A DNA stretch of 64,000 bases, from the NCBI GenBank assembly GCA_018333525.1, contig JAGXTF010000118.1, positions 186,001 to 250,000 on the forward strand, written 5' to 3'. This document shows positions 17,288-27,252 of the stretch, piece by piece. How positions within the stretch are numbered: the stretch's first letter is position 1; each line of letters begins with the position of its first letter. A model generated the notes under the pieces. It searched no databases and had not been told where the DNA came from. It saw only the letters and a list, made by a program, of their open reading frames with translations. A program made the position numbers and the translations under genes. The DNA comes from Bacteroidota bacterium. Its GTDB lineage: Bacteria; Bacteroidota; Bacteroidia; NS11-12g; UBA955.

Positions 17288-18598
17288 ATGAGCAGAATTG
17301 TCGCCATAGTAGGCAGACCCAATGTTGGGAAATCCACTTTATTCAATCGTCTAACCGGTGAAAGAAAAGCCATTGTAGATGACGTAAGCGGAGTTACCAG
17401 AGACCGCCATTATGGTACCTCAGACTGGAATGGGGTAGACTTTACAGTAATTGATACAGGAGGATTTGTGCCAACAAGTACAGATGTTTTTGAAGCTGCA
17501 ATTCGCGATCAGGTGCATATTGCAATTGATGAAGCAGATGTATTGCTTTTTGTAGTGGATGTGATGACGGATGTTCATCCATTAGACGAAGAATTTTCTG
17601 AAATTCTGAGAAAATCCAAAAAGCCTGTGTTGCTTGTGGTGAACAAGGTGGATAATGATAAACTGAGTTTGGATGCAATGGTATTTTATTCCCTTGGATT
17701 TGAAGAATACTTTGAAATATCTGCAAACAATGGAAGTGGCACAGGGGAATTGCTGGATAAACTTACCGGAATCCTCTCTGCAATGCCACCGCAAAAACAG
17801 GAAAATGATTTGCCCAGAATTGCAATAGTAGGCAGACCAAACGTAGGCAAATCTTCACTGATTAATGCATTTACGGGTGAAGACCGGAATATTGTTACTG
17901 AAATTGCCGGAACCACCAGAGACAGTATTGACACCAGATATAAAGCATACGGAAAAGATGTAATTTTAACGGATACTGCCGGAATACGTCGCAAAAGCAA
18001 GGTTTCCGAAAATATTGAATTCTATAGTGTAATGCGGAGTTTGCGCGCTTTGGAGAACTCGGATGTGGTGGTGATTGTACTGGATGCAACATTGGGAATA
18101 GAAGCACAGGACCTGAATTTATTCTGGCTTGCTCACAGACAGGGTAAGGGAATTTTGGTTTTTGTAAATAAATGGGATTTGGTAGAAAAAGATACCAATA
18201 CCCATTTGCGTTTTGCGGAAGATATCCGGAAACGCACATCGCCTTTCGTGGATTATCCGATTTTATTTATTTCGGCAATTTCGAAACAAAGAATTTTTCA
18301 GGCAATGGAAACTGTTTTAGAAGTGTATGACAGGTTGACCTTTAAATGCGCTACCAACGAATTAAATAATTACTTATTGCCCATTATTGAAGCATTTCCA
18401 CCTCAAAGTGTGAAAGGAAAAACAGTTAAAATAAAATATTGCACGCAGCTCAGAACCAAGCGCGTGGCCTTTGTTATGTTCTGTAATTTACCGCAATATG
18501 TGGCAGAAAGTTATGGCCGTTTTATTGAAAATAAATTGCGTGAACATTACCAATTAAATGGGGTTCCGGTTTCTGTTTTTTTTAGAAAAAAGAATTAA
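17288..18598 (+). CDS. der: Ribosome-assembly GTPase Der (EngA)
   Basis: A 436-residue tandem GTPase needed for 50S subunit maturation. The first G domain (about 1-165) has G1 GRPNVGKSTLFN, G3 DTGG and G4 NKVD. The second (about 176-345) has G1 GRPNVGKSSLIN, G3 DTAGIRRKSKV and G4 NKWD. The C-terminal KH-like domain (about 350-436) contains LLPIIEAFPPQSVKGKTVKIKYCTQ. Length and order match the family exactly. It has its own -7 box, so it can be transcribed apart from lspA, 48 bp upstream. rlmN follows after 12 bp. Confidence 0.97.
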   Translation: MSRIVAIVGRPNVGKSTLFNRLTGERKAIVDDVSGVTRDRHYGTSDWNGVDFTVIDTGGFVPTSTDVFEAAIRDQVHIAIDEADVLLFVVDVMTDVHPLDEEFSEILRKSKKPVLLVVNKVDNDKLSLDAMVFYSLGFEEYFEISANNGSGTGELLDKLTGILSAMPPQKQENDLPRIAIVGRPNVGKSSLINAFTGEDRNIVTEIAGTTRDSIDTRYKAYGKDVILTDTAGIRRKSKVSENIEFYSVMRSLRALENSDVVVIVLDATLGIEAQDLNLFWLAHRQGKGILVFVNKWDLVEKDTNTHLRFAEDIRKRTSPFVDYPILFISAISKQRIFQAMETVLEVYDRLTFKCATNELNNYLLPIIEAFPPQSVKGKTVKIKYCTQLRTKRVAFVMFCNLPQYVAESYGRFIENKLREHYQLNGVPVSVFFRKKN

Positions 18599-18610
18599 TA
18601 TTTTTCATTT

Positions 18611-19657
18611 TTGGTTGCGGTAAAAGACATACGGGATTTAGATGAAAATGCATTGAAAGAGGAACTCAGTGCAATGGGACAACCCGCATACCGCGCCGGA
18701 CAGATATATAAATGGTTATGGCAAAAAGGAGTTCGATCCTTTAATGAAATGTCAGATTTACCGGCAGAACTTCGTGAACAATTACAACAAAAATTTACGT
18801 TTCAACCCATTGAAATTGCATTGCAGCAAAAAAGCGTGGATGGTACTATTAAATGCGCATTTAAACTGTGGGATGATAATTATATCGAGGGAGTTTTAAT
18901 ACCCACTGAAACGCGAATGACTGCCTGCGTGAGCAGTCAGGTAGGATGTAGTTTGGACTGTAAATTCTGTGCAACCGGATATTTAAAGAGATCCAGAAAC
19001 CTGCAGGCATATGAAATTTTTGATCAGGTTTGGTTACTTGACCAACTTGCAAGAGAGAATTACGGAAAAGGGCTGAACAATATAGTTTATATGGGTATGG
19101 GAGAGCCGCTGTTGAATTTTCAGCAGGTTATGCGCAGTGTGGAGCTGATCACCAGTGAAAAAGGCCTTGGAATGAGCGCACAGAGAATTACCATCAGCAC
19201 TGCCGGAATTGCCAAAATGATCATCAAAATGGCAGATGACGGGGCCAGGTTTAATCTGGCTTTGAGCCTCCACGCGGCCAACAATGCCAAACGCAGCGCT
19301 ATCATGCCTATCAATGACAGCAATAATTTGGAAATGCTGGCCGATGCCATGTCGTATTGGTATCAAAAAACGGGTATAAGACCAACATTGGAATATGCAG
19401 TAATCGATGACCTCAACGACCATGATGAAGAAGTAGCTGAACTCACCCGATTCGCCAGAAAATTCCCCTGCAAGATCAATCTGATTGAATATAACCCCAT
19501 TTCCCTCGCCGATTTTAAAGCCAGTGGTAAAACCAAGCTGGAACATTTTGCGGAGGCACTTTCTGCGAACAAACTCATTGTAAACGTTCGCCGGAGTAGG
19601 GGAAGAGACATTGATGCAGCCTGTGGTCAGCTGGTAAACAAAAGCTTGCTTAGCTAA
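18611..19657 (+). CDS. rlmN: Dual-specificity 23S rRNA/tRNA adenine-C2 methyltransferase RlmN
   Basis: Radical-SAM enzyme that makes 2-methyladenosine in 23S rRNA (A2503) and in some tRNAs. The radical-SAM cluster motif is CSLDCKFC with cysteines at 113, 117 and 120. MGMGEPLLNF is the GGEPLL-type SAM motif. The C-terminal catalytic Cys is in RDIDAACGQL (about residue 338). The N-terminal region (QPAYRAGQIYKWLWQKGV) is the RlmN HhH-like part. The start must be TTG at 18611 or later, because an in-frame stop (the der stop) lies just upstream. The gene is 12 bp after der and probably co-transcribed with it; a terminator follows. Confidence 0.96.
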   Translation: MVAVKDIRDLDENALKEELSAMGQPAYRAGQIYKWLWQKGVRSFNEMSDLPAELREQLQQKFTFQPIEIALQQKSVDGTIKCAFKLWDDNYIEGVLIPTETRMTACVSSQVGCSLDCKFCATGYLKRSRNLQAYEIFDQVWLLDQLARENYGKGLNNIVYMGMGEPLLNFQQVMRSVELITSEKGLGMSAQRITISTAGIAKMIIKMADDGARFNLALSLHAANNAKRSAIMPINDSNNLEMLADAMSYWYQKTGIRPTLEYAVIDDLNDHDEEVAELTRFARKFPCKINLIEYNPISLADFKASGKTKLEHFAEALSANKLIVNVRRSRGRDIDAACGQLVNKSLLS

Positions 19658-19677
19658 TATTCATAAAACAAGCTTCA

Positions 19678-19705
19678 CAAAACTATGTCATGGTTTTGTT
19701 TTTTT
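19678..19705 (+). terminator. Intrinsic terminator after rlmN
   Basis: CAAAACTAT pairs with ATGGTTTTG across a 3-nt GTC loop, with one T-G wobble, and is followed by seven T residues. It ends the der-rlmN unit. Confidence 0.7.
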
Positions 19706-19815
19706 GAATTCATAAAAGTATCTTGCATTGTTTTTCGAGGGTACTCTCCAATTCTCTAATTTATTATCCTTTCTTTTTAACCTTAAAATAGTCAACGGGC
19801 ACTAGTGTATGCCTA

Positions 19816-22800
19816 TTGGCCGAGGGAGCGACTCTCAAAAATTTAATACCTCTGAGGTTGCGCGGAAAGATTTTTTTCGTCATAGCGGTTTTTTGCGCCG
19901 GAATTTTACCGGTTTTTGCTACATGTCCCAATGTAGTGCCGGATTTTTCCTATTCTAAAAGTAAAAGTTGTGGCACTCCCGTGGTATTGAGTTTCACAAA
20001 TAATTCCTCGGGTTCTCACCAAAATATTGCACAATATTTTTGGTATCTGGATACACAATTAATTAAAACCAGTACAGGGAAATCCAACTTCAGTTATACG
20101 CTTACAGCGCCAGGTAACTATTCGGTTACGCTTATCGCAAAGGATACGGGAACATCGGGTTGCAGGGATACTGTGGTTCAAACCATCACCGTAAATCCTA
20201 TAATTCCATCTATTAAAGATGGACTGGGCAATTTCAGCTACTCACCGGTATGGGAAAATTGTATTGGAAATATTACGCTTCCGGATACTTTCGGGGTAAC
20301 CTTTGTCACTTCAGACTCCCTTAAAAATTATACCGTGAATTGGGGCGACGGTAGTTCACCTGCAAGTGGTACTTTGTTAACGAAAACACAGAGTATTTAC
20401 CACAAATATTCTGCTTTGGGGCAATATAAAATTACCATAACAGGCAGCAACGGAACATGCAATGATACCTTGCAGGGGCTGGTGGTAAATGAACGGAACC
20501 CTGTTGCCGGGCTGATTGGGCCCCCTTCCGGAACTAGTGCGGGTTGTATACCAATAAGAGTTAGGTTCATCAACAATTCAAATCCCAGTTCACCTTCCAG
20601 CAAATTTACCTGGGAAATGGGTGATGGAAATATTCTTACCATGGCATCTTCCACTTACCATGATACACTGTTTTATACCTATAGAAAACATGTATGTAAT
20701 GGGCTGGTGAAACTTACACTTACCAATTCCTGCGGAAGCAGTTATTCCACCTGGAACCCTATTCAGGCCAGCAGTAAGGACACAGCAATTATTAAACCTG
20801 TGAATCCAACCAATTGCATTTTGAGCAAGGATTTTGAATTTACCAATGCAAGTGAAAACAGATTTTGCAGTTCGCCTCTGGTGAAAAAATATATATGGAA
20901 TTTTGGTGACGGGAGCGGAAATTATATCACTTCAAAAAATACCACGGTTTACAAAAAATACAATTCGCGGGGTACATATAAAATTACTTTAGTTGATAGC
21001 AATACCTGTGGCAAAGACACCACATTTTATATTCTTAAAATAGATTCATTACCTTATGCAAAAGCAACAGCAAAGAACATTTCCGGTTGCGCACCTTTGA
21101 CTACTTCATATAATGACAGCAGTATAAACGGATATACCAGAATTTGGAATTTTGGAGATAACAATTCGGATGTAATTCCAAATCCAAAACACACCTTTAT
21201 AAATGGTGGAACTTATAAAACCATACTAACGATTGGAAATGTTTGTGGTGTGGTAAAGGATAGTTTATATGTACATGTGAAGGATAATGTAAAAGCAGCA
21301 ATTAAGCCGCTAATAGGGTCCTTTTGCGTTCCATACAGAGCCAAATTAACAAATACATCCACAGTTCCATATCCGGCGCAAACCACATTTAAATGGATTT
21401 TTGAAGATGGTTCAACCGCTGTTGCAACGGATACCAGCCGTTATTTTAGCAAGGCAGGAAATTACCTGATAAGGCTGGTTGCCTATGACAGTTGTGGATC
21501 GGATACCGCCAAATTGGTGATTCCGGTAACAGACAACCCGGTATTAAATACTTCCGTTGTATCCAGTGTAAATTGTATAAAATCCGGAATTCAGCTTCAA
21601 TATTCCATTTCAGATTCTACTTACAAGGTAATCTGGAATCATGGAGATGGAAAAGCATCCCAAAATTTTACCGGAAAATCTATTGCAGTTCACAGCAATA
21701 AATTTGATTCTGCCAAGACATATTTTAATACGATCATTTTAATTGATAATGTAGGTTGCCGCGATACGGTTGTGATGCCTGTGCAGGTAAATCCGCCACC
21801 CGTTTCTTCTTATATCACTGATGTTAATTCCGGCTGCGGACCACTTGCTGTTAAGTTTACAAATACCAGCACCCATAGCGGTGGCGGCAGTTTTTCCCAA
21901 ATGAAATTTTGGTGGAATTACAATGGAATTAAAAGCGTTGCTAACGACACTGCAATTGTTTGCAAATCCAGCAAAACCAGAGATAGTATTTATCCAATTA
22001 AATTAATTGCTCAGAATTTCTGGGGTTGTATGGATAGCACAAATGGAATCATACGGGTTTATCCAAAACCACTGAGCCGTTTTCAAATTTCCAAATCCAG
22101 TGGATGCGCACCTCTGCTGGTTTCTACCAACAATACTTCCATTCCTTATGATACCGGTTCTATTTGGATAATGAAATTTAAATGGAATTTCGGAAATGGA
22201 AATGTTGCAAATAAAAAGGATACAGTTACAACTTATTATCCAAGTAAAACAAAAGACAGTTTTTATGTCATTAGTTTAATTGCATTTTCAGAGCACAATT
22301 GTGTAGATACCAGTTACAGAACAGTGCAGGTATTTCCCAAGCCCAAAGCGCGTTTTACACCAGATTATTATTCAGGTTGCAGGCCTTTAAAAGTAAATTT
22401 TACCAATACCAGTACGCCATTTGATACAGGAAATATTTCCATGATGAGTTTCGTTTGGCATTTGGGAAATGACCAACAATATTCTTTGGCCCAAAATCCG
22501 GTTGCCATTTATAATGACGTTTACAAAAAAGACACCATTTATAAAGTCTCCTTAATTGCAATAAGTGAGCATGGTTGCAGGGATACAGGCTATGGAACCG
22601 AATTGGTTCATCCCACGCCAATCATGAAATTTTCTGCGGATAAATATCAGGGTTGCAATCCCCTGTATGTGAATTTTCAGAATCAAAGCATTCATGCAAA
22701 TACATGCCAGTGGCAAATTGGATTAGGAGGAACCACACAATGGAATCCTTCTTTATGGTTATATGGGAAAGATCTTTTTGACAGCACTGCAATGGTGCGT

Positions 22801-24927
22801 TTGTGGGGAAAATCCGCATATGGTTGCAACAGCGACACTGCTACACAATACATTCAGTTATTTGGTTTGCCAAAATCGGATTTTAAAGTAACAGCAGATT
22901 CTTTTTGTTATAAAAATGGGGTGCAGTTTTACAACCAGAGTTTGGGCGGGGTAAGCTACCAATGGAAATTTGGTGATGGTGCTATATCGGGTCTTTCGAA
23001 TCCCATGCACAACTATGCCAGAAATGCAGACCCAAACAAATTCCAACCCTATACAGCAACTTTAATTACAACCAATTTCAGGGGTTGCAGAGATACCATT
23101 TCCAAAACACTTCAGGTATATCCTTATTCCATTCCGGCAATTGGAACCAATACTGTGGCGGGATGTGCGCAACTGAAAGTACAGTTCACCAACAGTTCTC
23201 AAAATGCACCGAAATGTACCTGGCAATTTGGAGATGGTGGAAATGCACAGTCACAAAATCCGGTACATATATATGAAAACCTGTCTTTAACGGATACTTT
23301 TTATCATGTATTGCTTACCACTTATTCTCCATATTGTACAGACACTATTGGGAAGTGGATTAAAGTCTTTGGGCGGTCTGAATCCATGTTTGCAGCGGGC
23401 AGACAGGATCCATGCGATAGCGGATATTTTCAATTTACCGACATGTCGATGAATGCGCAGTCGGTGAAATATCTTTTTGGTGATGGAACCTCATCCAATA
23501 ATTTGAATCCGCAACATTTGTATGTATCATCTCCATATAGAGATACTTCCTACAAAGTAACCATGATAAGCTACAGCAAATCCAATTGCAGCGACACATT
23601 TAACCGAACGGTTACACTTCCGCAAAGGTTGCAGTTGTCTATTTTGGATACTGCCATATTTGCCTGCAATCCCGGAATTATTTATTTCAAAAACAATTCT
23701 GTAGGTGCCGTAAATTATATCTGGGATTTTGGCGATAATACGATCAGTGTGCAGAAAAGCACCTGGCATGAATACCGAATGACAGGGGTTTATACTTACC
23801 AGTTATTTGGTATTGACGGAAATGGTTGCGTAGACAGTATTCAGGCAAAAAATAAGATTACGATTTATGACAATCCGGTTGCTCAGTTTGATGTGAACCC
23901 GGCTGTGGGCAGGTTGCCATCCAATGTCAATATCAATTTTATCAATAAAAGCATTAGTGCAAAACCACTCAGTTATTTGTGGAATTTTAATGATCCTACA
24001 GGTATTCCTCCAACTTCTATACAAAAAGATATAAGCCATAGTTTTAGTGATTCGGGGAATTACAATATTTGTTTAAGTGTAAGCAACGGAGGATGTTCAG
24101 ATACTTTTTGCCATATTGTGAGAATTGAACCTCATTTCCCAATTGCAGCCTTCAGAAATGACAGAGATTCCGGCTGTGCACCCTTAACGGTTTCATTTGA
24201 AAATGAAAGCCAGTATGCAGGAAATTTTGAATGGTATTTTGGTGATGGAAGTTCATCAACAGAACGTAGTCCTCTGCATGAATACGCTTATAGCGGCATT
24301 TATAATGTATTGCTGGTGGCATACGGACCTGGCGGACAAACTTTTATTGAAAAGAAATTTTTAATTAAGGTATTGGATAAACCATTCAGCTTGTTTCAGG
24401 TAACGCCTTCGATATTATTTCTGCCGGATGCGCGCTTCTCTATACAAAATATGTCTGCGAATGCTGTGCTAAATAACTGGACCTTATTTAAAAGTTATTC
24501 CGGTAATGCCTTGCAATTTTCGAACATGAGCAATCCGGAATTTTCACTTACGGATACCGGTTATTATGATCTGCAACTGGTAACCATTGCCAAATCCGGA
24601 TGTACCGATACCCTGCGAAAAAATGCAGTGGTATTTGTAAACCCAAAGGGATTAATGCATGTCCCCGATGCATTTACTCCCAGTGGAGATCACAAAAATG
24701 ATGTATTTAAACCCATCACCAACAATGTAATTCGCGACAATTATTTGTTTCAAATTTATAACCGATGGGGAGAAGAAGTTTTTGAAACTACCAATTTAGA
24801 TGCGGCCTGGGATGGCACGTTTAATGGAATTAACTGCACCAATGGGGTGTATATTTATAAAATAAATGCCAGGTTAATTAGCGGTGAAGACATCGTGCAG
24901 CAAGGGGTGGTTCATCTGCTGAGATAA
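19816..24927 (+). CDS. Giant PKD-repeat surface protein with T9SS type-B (gliding-motility-associated) C-terminal domain
   Basis: About 1700 residues. An N-terminal signal peptide (GKIFFVIAVFCAGILPVFA) precedes roughly 15 PKD-like beta-sandwich repeats. Their hallmarks recur: an SGC(A/R/G)PL-x-V-x-F-x-N-x-S entry strand, a W-x-FGDG loop, and an H-x-Y/Y-x-G-x-Y strand. Nearly every repeat carries a Cys pair, one in the entry motif and one in a 'GC-x-D' turn. The last about 90 residues (MHVPDAFTPSGDHKNDVFKPI, LFQIYNRWGEEVFET, WDGTFNGINCTNGVYIYKI) are the type-B sorting domain exported by the type IX system. No in-frame ATG precedes the signal peptide: TTG at 19816 or TTG at 19858 must serve. 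It is probably an adhesin or matrix protein; the ligand is unknown. It is convergent with the uxs operon, 16 bp away. Confidence 0.88.
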   Translation: MAEGATLKNLIPLRLRGKIFFVIAVFCAGILPVFATCPNVVPDFSYSKSKSCGTPVVLSFTNNSSGSHQNIAQYFWYLDTQLIKTSTGKSNFSYTLTAPGNYSVTLIAKDTGTSGCRDTVVQTITVNPIIPSIKDGLGNFSYSPVWENCIGNITLPDTFGVTFVTSDSLKNYTVNWGDGSSPASGTLLTKTQSIYHKYSALGQYKITITGSNGTCNDTLQGLVVNERNPVAGLIGPPSGTSAGCIPIRVRFINNSNPSSPSSKFTWEMGDGNILTMASSTYHDTLFYTYRKHVCNGLVKLTLTNSCGSSYSTWNPIQASSKDTAIIKPVNPTNCILSKDFEFTNASENRFCSSPLVKKYIWNFGDGSGNYITSKNTTVYKKYNSRGTYKITLVDSNTCGKDTTFYILKIDSLPYAKATAKNISGCAPLTTSYNDSSINGYTRIWNFGDNNSDVIPNPKHTFINGGTYKTILTIGNVCGVVKDSLYVHVKDNVKAAIKPLIGSFCVPYRAKLTNTSTVPYPAQTTFKWIFEDGSTAVATDTSRYFSKAGNYLIRLVAYDSCGSDTAKLVIPVTDNPVLNTSVVSSVNCIKSGIQLQYSISDSTYKVIWNHGDGKASQNFTGKSIAVHSNKFDSAKTYFNTIILIDNVGCRDTVVMPVQVNPPPVSSYITDVNSGCGPLAVKFTNTSTHSGGGSFSQMKFWWNYNGIKSVANDTAIVCKSSKTRDSIYPIKLIAQNFWGCMDSTNGIIRVYPKPLSRFQISKSSGCAPLLVSTNNTSIPYDTGSIWIMKFKWNFGNGNVANKKDTVTTYYPSKTKDSFYVISLIAFSEHNCVDTSYRTVQVFPKPKARFTPDYYSGCRPLKVNFTNTSTPFDTGNISMMSFVWHLGNDQQYSLAQNPVAIYNDVYKKDTIYKVSLIAISEHGCRDTGYGTELVHPTPIMKFSADKYQGCNPLYVNFQNQSIHANTCQWQIGLGGTTQWNPSLWLYGKDLFDSTAMVRLWGKSAYGCNSDTATQYIQLFGLPKSDFKVTADSFCYKNGVQFYNQSLGGVSYQWKFGDGAISGLSNPMHNYARNADPNKFQPYTATLITTNFRGCRDTISKTLQVYPYSIPAIGTNTVAGCAQLKVQFTNSSQNAPKCTWQFGDGGNAQSQNPVHIYENLSLTDTFYHVLLTTYSPYCTDTIGKWIKVFGRSESMFAAGRQDPCDSGYFQFTDMSMNAQSVKYLFGDGTSSNNLNPQHLYVSSPYRDTSYKVTMISYSKSNCSDTFNRTVTLPQRLQLSILDTAIFACNPGIIYFKNNSVGAVNYIWDFGDNTISVQKSTWHEYRMTGVYTYQLFGIDGNGCVDSIQAKNKITIYDNPVAQFDVNPAVGRLPSNVNINFINKSISAKPLSYLWNFNDPTGIPPTSIQKDISHSFSDSGNYNICLSVSNGGCSDTFCHIVRIEPHFPIAAFRNDRDSGCAPLTVSFENESQYAGNFEWYFGDGSSSTERSPLHEYAYSGIYNVLLVAYGPGGQTFIEKKFLIKVLDKPFSLFQVTPSILFLPDARFSIQNMSANAVLNNWTLFKSYSGNALQFSNMSNPEFSLTDTGYYDLQLVTIAKSGCTDTLRKNAVVFVNPKGLMHVPDAFTPSGDHKNDVFKPITNNVIRDNYLFQIYNRWGEEVFETTNLDAAWDGTFNGINCTNGVYIYKINARLISGEDIVQQGVVHLLR

Positions 24928-24943
24928 ACCTGAATTCGCGAAT

Positions 24944-25939
24944 TTATTTCACCGTATATTTTTCAAAACTTTTGTGGTTTGCATCTTCATACAAACGCTC
25001 TTGAGGTAAGTTTTTGAAGTATTCATAAGTAATTCGCAAACCTTCGGCCCGCTTAACTTTGGGCTCCCATTTCAGAATTTCACGCGCTCTGGTAATATCC
25101 GGCTGGCGTTGTTTTGGATCATCCACAGGCAATTCTTTGTAAATTACTTTTTGTGTGGTTCCTGTTAATTTAATAATTTCTTCTGCAAATTCAGCGATTG
25201 TAATTTCATCAGGATTTCCAACATTTACCGGATATGCATAATCGCTGAATAAAAGTCGGTATATACCTTCTACCAAATCATCTACATAACAGAAACTCCG
25301 GGTTTGACTTCCATCTCCAAATATGGTGAGGTCTTCCCCGCGCAAAGCCTGTCCGATAAATGCCGGCAGCACACGGCCATCATTAAGCCGCATTCGCGGG
25401 CCATACGTATTAAATATTCTCACAATGCGCGTTTCCAATCCGTGAAAAGTATGGTATGCCATGGTAATGGCTTCCTGAAAACGCTTGGCTTCATCGTAAA
25501 CTCCACGCGGGCCGATAGGATTTACATTTCCCCAATAATCTTCATTCTGGGGATGTACGGTAGGATCGCCATAAACTTCACTGGTGCTTGCAACCAATAT
25601 TCTGGCATTTTTGTTTTTAGCAAGCCCCAGCAAATGGTGCGTACCCAAAGAACCAACCTTAAGGGTTTGTATGGGTATTTTAAGATAATCTATAGGACTG
25701 GCCGGACTTGCAAAATGCAGGATGTAATGAAGTTTTCCGGGCACATGCACAAATTTGGTTACATCGTGATGGTAAAATTCAAAATTTTCCAGGTGCATCA
25801 AATGCTCAATATTTCGCAAATCACCCGTAATTAAATTATCCATTCCAATCACCTGAAACCCTTCGGTTACAAATCTGTCACACAGGTGTGAACCCAGAAA
25901 ACCGGCTGCACCTGTAATTAAAACACGTTCCTTTTTCAC
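24944..25939 (-). CDS. uxs: UDP-glucuronate decarboxylase (UDP-xylose synthase family)
   Basis: Extended short-chain dehydrogenase of 331 residues that converts UDP-glucuronate to UDP-xylose with bound NAD. The nucleotide-binding motif is [11 protein letters not shown], then [12 protein letters not shown]. The UXS family block is [19 protein letters not shown]. The catalytic set is the Ser in [11 protein letters not shown] and the Y-x3-K motif in YDEAKR. The substrate-binding [10 protein letters not shown] and [18 protein letters not shown] blocks are intact. The start overlaps the ugd stop by 4 bp (ATGA), so it is translationally coupled as the last gene of a three-gene operon whose first steps make its substrate. 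A related SDR function such as a 4-epimerase is less likely given the HFASPASP block. Confidence 0.9.
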   Translation of the reverse strand: MKKERVLITGAAGFLGSHLCDRFVTEGFQVIGMDNLITGDLRNIEHLMHLENFEFYHHDVTKFVHVPGKLHYILHFASPASPIDYLKIPIQTLKVGSLGTHHLLGLAKNKNARILVASTSEVYGDPTVHPQNEDYWGNVNPIGPRGVYDEAKRFQEAITMAYHTFHGLETRIVRIFNTYGPRMRLNDGRVLPAFIGQALRGEDLTIFGDGSQTRSFCYVDDLVEGIYRLLFSDYAYPVNVGNPDEITIAEFAEEIIKLTGTTQKVIYKELPVDDPKQRQPDITRAREILKWEPKVKRAEGLRITYEYFKNLPQERLYEDANHKSFEKYTVK

Positions 25940-27252
25940 TGTAGATTTCTCCTTCCAATACTATAGTATTCAAATCCTTTTTTCGACATACTTTCCAAAT
26001 CAAATACATTTCTTCCATCGAAAATGATATTGTTTTTCATCGCTTCAGCGAGTTTGGTGAAATCGGGGTTTCTGAACTCAGGCCATTCTGTGGCAATAAT
26101 CAGAAAATCGGCATCCTGTACTGCTTCATAATGTGTACTGCAATATTCAATTTTATCCCCCAAAATCTGTTTTACATTCGGCATGGCTTCAGGATCAAAG
26201 GCTTTAATTTTTGCCCCTAGTGATACCAATTCATCAATCAATTCCAAAGCCGGTGCTTCACGTATATCATCGGTATTTGGCTTAAACGCCAGTCCCCAAA
26301 GTGCAATGGTTTTTCCGGAAATATTGTTCTGAAATCGATTTAATATTTTAGGAATTAAAACCAGTTTTTGATTTTTATTTACTTCTTCTACTGCCTGTAA
26401 AATCAAAAAATCGTAATCGGTTTCAGATGCAGAATGAATAAGGGCTTTCACGTCTTTTGGGAAGCAACTTCCACCGTATCCAATCCCCGGAAATAAAAAG
26501 CGTTTTCCAATGCGTGCATCAGAACCTATTCCCAATCTTACCATATCCACGTCTGCTCCCATTTTTTCGCACAATCTGGAAATTTCATTCATGAAACTGA
26601 TTTTGGTTGCCAGAAAACTGTTTGCCGCATATTTGGTTAATTCCGCACTGCGCAAATCCATAAAAATAATTGGATTTCCCTGGCGAACATAAGGTGCATA
26701 CAATTCCGCCATCATGGTTTTTGCACGTTCGGATTCCACACCAATTACCACACGGTCCGGCTTCATAAAATCCTCTACTGCAACACCTTCGCGCAAAAAT
26801 TCCGGATTGGAAACCACATCAAATTCACCCGAATAATTCGCCTGAATGGCGTCTTTTACTTTATCTGCTGTGCCAACGGGAACGGTACTTTTATCAATGA
26901 TAATTTTATAATCTCCGGGCTGTAATATTTTTCCAATATCGTTTGCCACTCCAAGTACATATTTCAGGTCTGCACTGCCATCTTCACCCGGAGGTGTGGG
27001 CAAAGCCAGAAAAACAATATCGCTGTTCTTTATGGCAAAAGAAAGGTCAGTGGTAAACTGCAATCTGCCCTCTTTTAAATTGCGATTGAACAGGGTTTCC
27101 AGGCCTGGTTCATAAATGGTTATCTGACCATTTTTTAATTTTTCTACTTTATGGGAATCTATGTCTACACAAATTACATTGTTTCCGGTTTCGGCAAAGC
27201 AGGTGCCGGAAACCAGACCAACATAACCTGTTCCTATTACGCTTATTTTCAT
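25936..27252 (-). CDS. ugd: UDP-glucose 6-dehydrogenase
   Basis: A 438-residue enzyme oxidising UDP-glucose to UDP-glucuronate in two NAD-dependent steps. The N-terminal Rossmann domain starts [21 protein letters not shown]. The central helix contains [19 protein letters not shown], and the catalytic Cys is in [11 protein letters not shown]. The C-terminal domain carries [19 protein letters not shown] and the FDGRN motif. All family residues appear present and the length is normal. It overlaps both neighbours by 4 bp: its start overlaps the stop of the aminotransferase gene and its stop the start of uxs. The operon therefore leads from UDP-glucose to UDP-glucuronate and UDP-xylose, for cell-surface polysaccharide or protein glycans. 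Confidence 0.95.
   Translation of the reverse strand: MKISVIGTGYVGLVSGTCFAETGNNVICVDIDSHKVEKLKNGQITIYEPGLETLFNRNLKEGRLQFTTDLSFAIKNSDIVFLALPTPPGEDGSADLKYVLGVANDIGKILQPGDYKIIIDKSTVPVGTADKVKDAIQANYSGEFDVVSNPEFLREGVAVEDFMKPDRVVIGVESERAKTMMAELYAPYVRQGNPIIFMDLRSAELTKYAANSFLATKISFMNEISRLCEKMGADVDMVRLGIGSDARIGKRFLFPGIGYGGSCFPKDVKALIHSASETDYDFLILQAVEEVNKNQKLVLIPKILNRFQNNISGKTIALWGLAFKPNTDDIREAPALELIDELVSLGAKIKAFDPEAMPNVKQILGDKIEYCSTHYEAVQDADFLIIATEWPEFRNPDFTKLAEAMKNNIIFDGRNVFDLESMSKKGFEYYSIGRRNLQ

Noticed and set aside
19816-24927. Repeats in the giant genes as CRISPR or tandem DNA repeats
   Set aside because: The repetition is at protein level (about 85-residue PKD units) and the DNA copies are diverged; no regular short repeat/spacer pattern exists.
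24933-24944. AATTCGCGAATT palindrome between convergent genes
   Set aside because: Only 12 bp, no T tract on either side; too short to call a bidirectional terminator.
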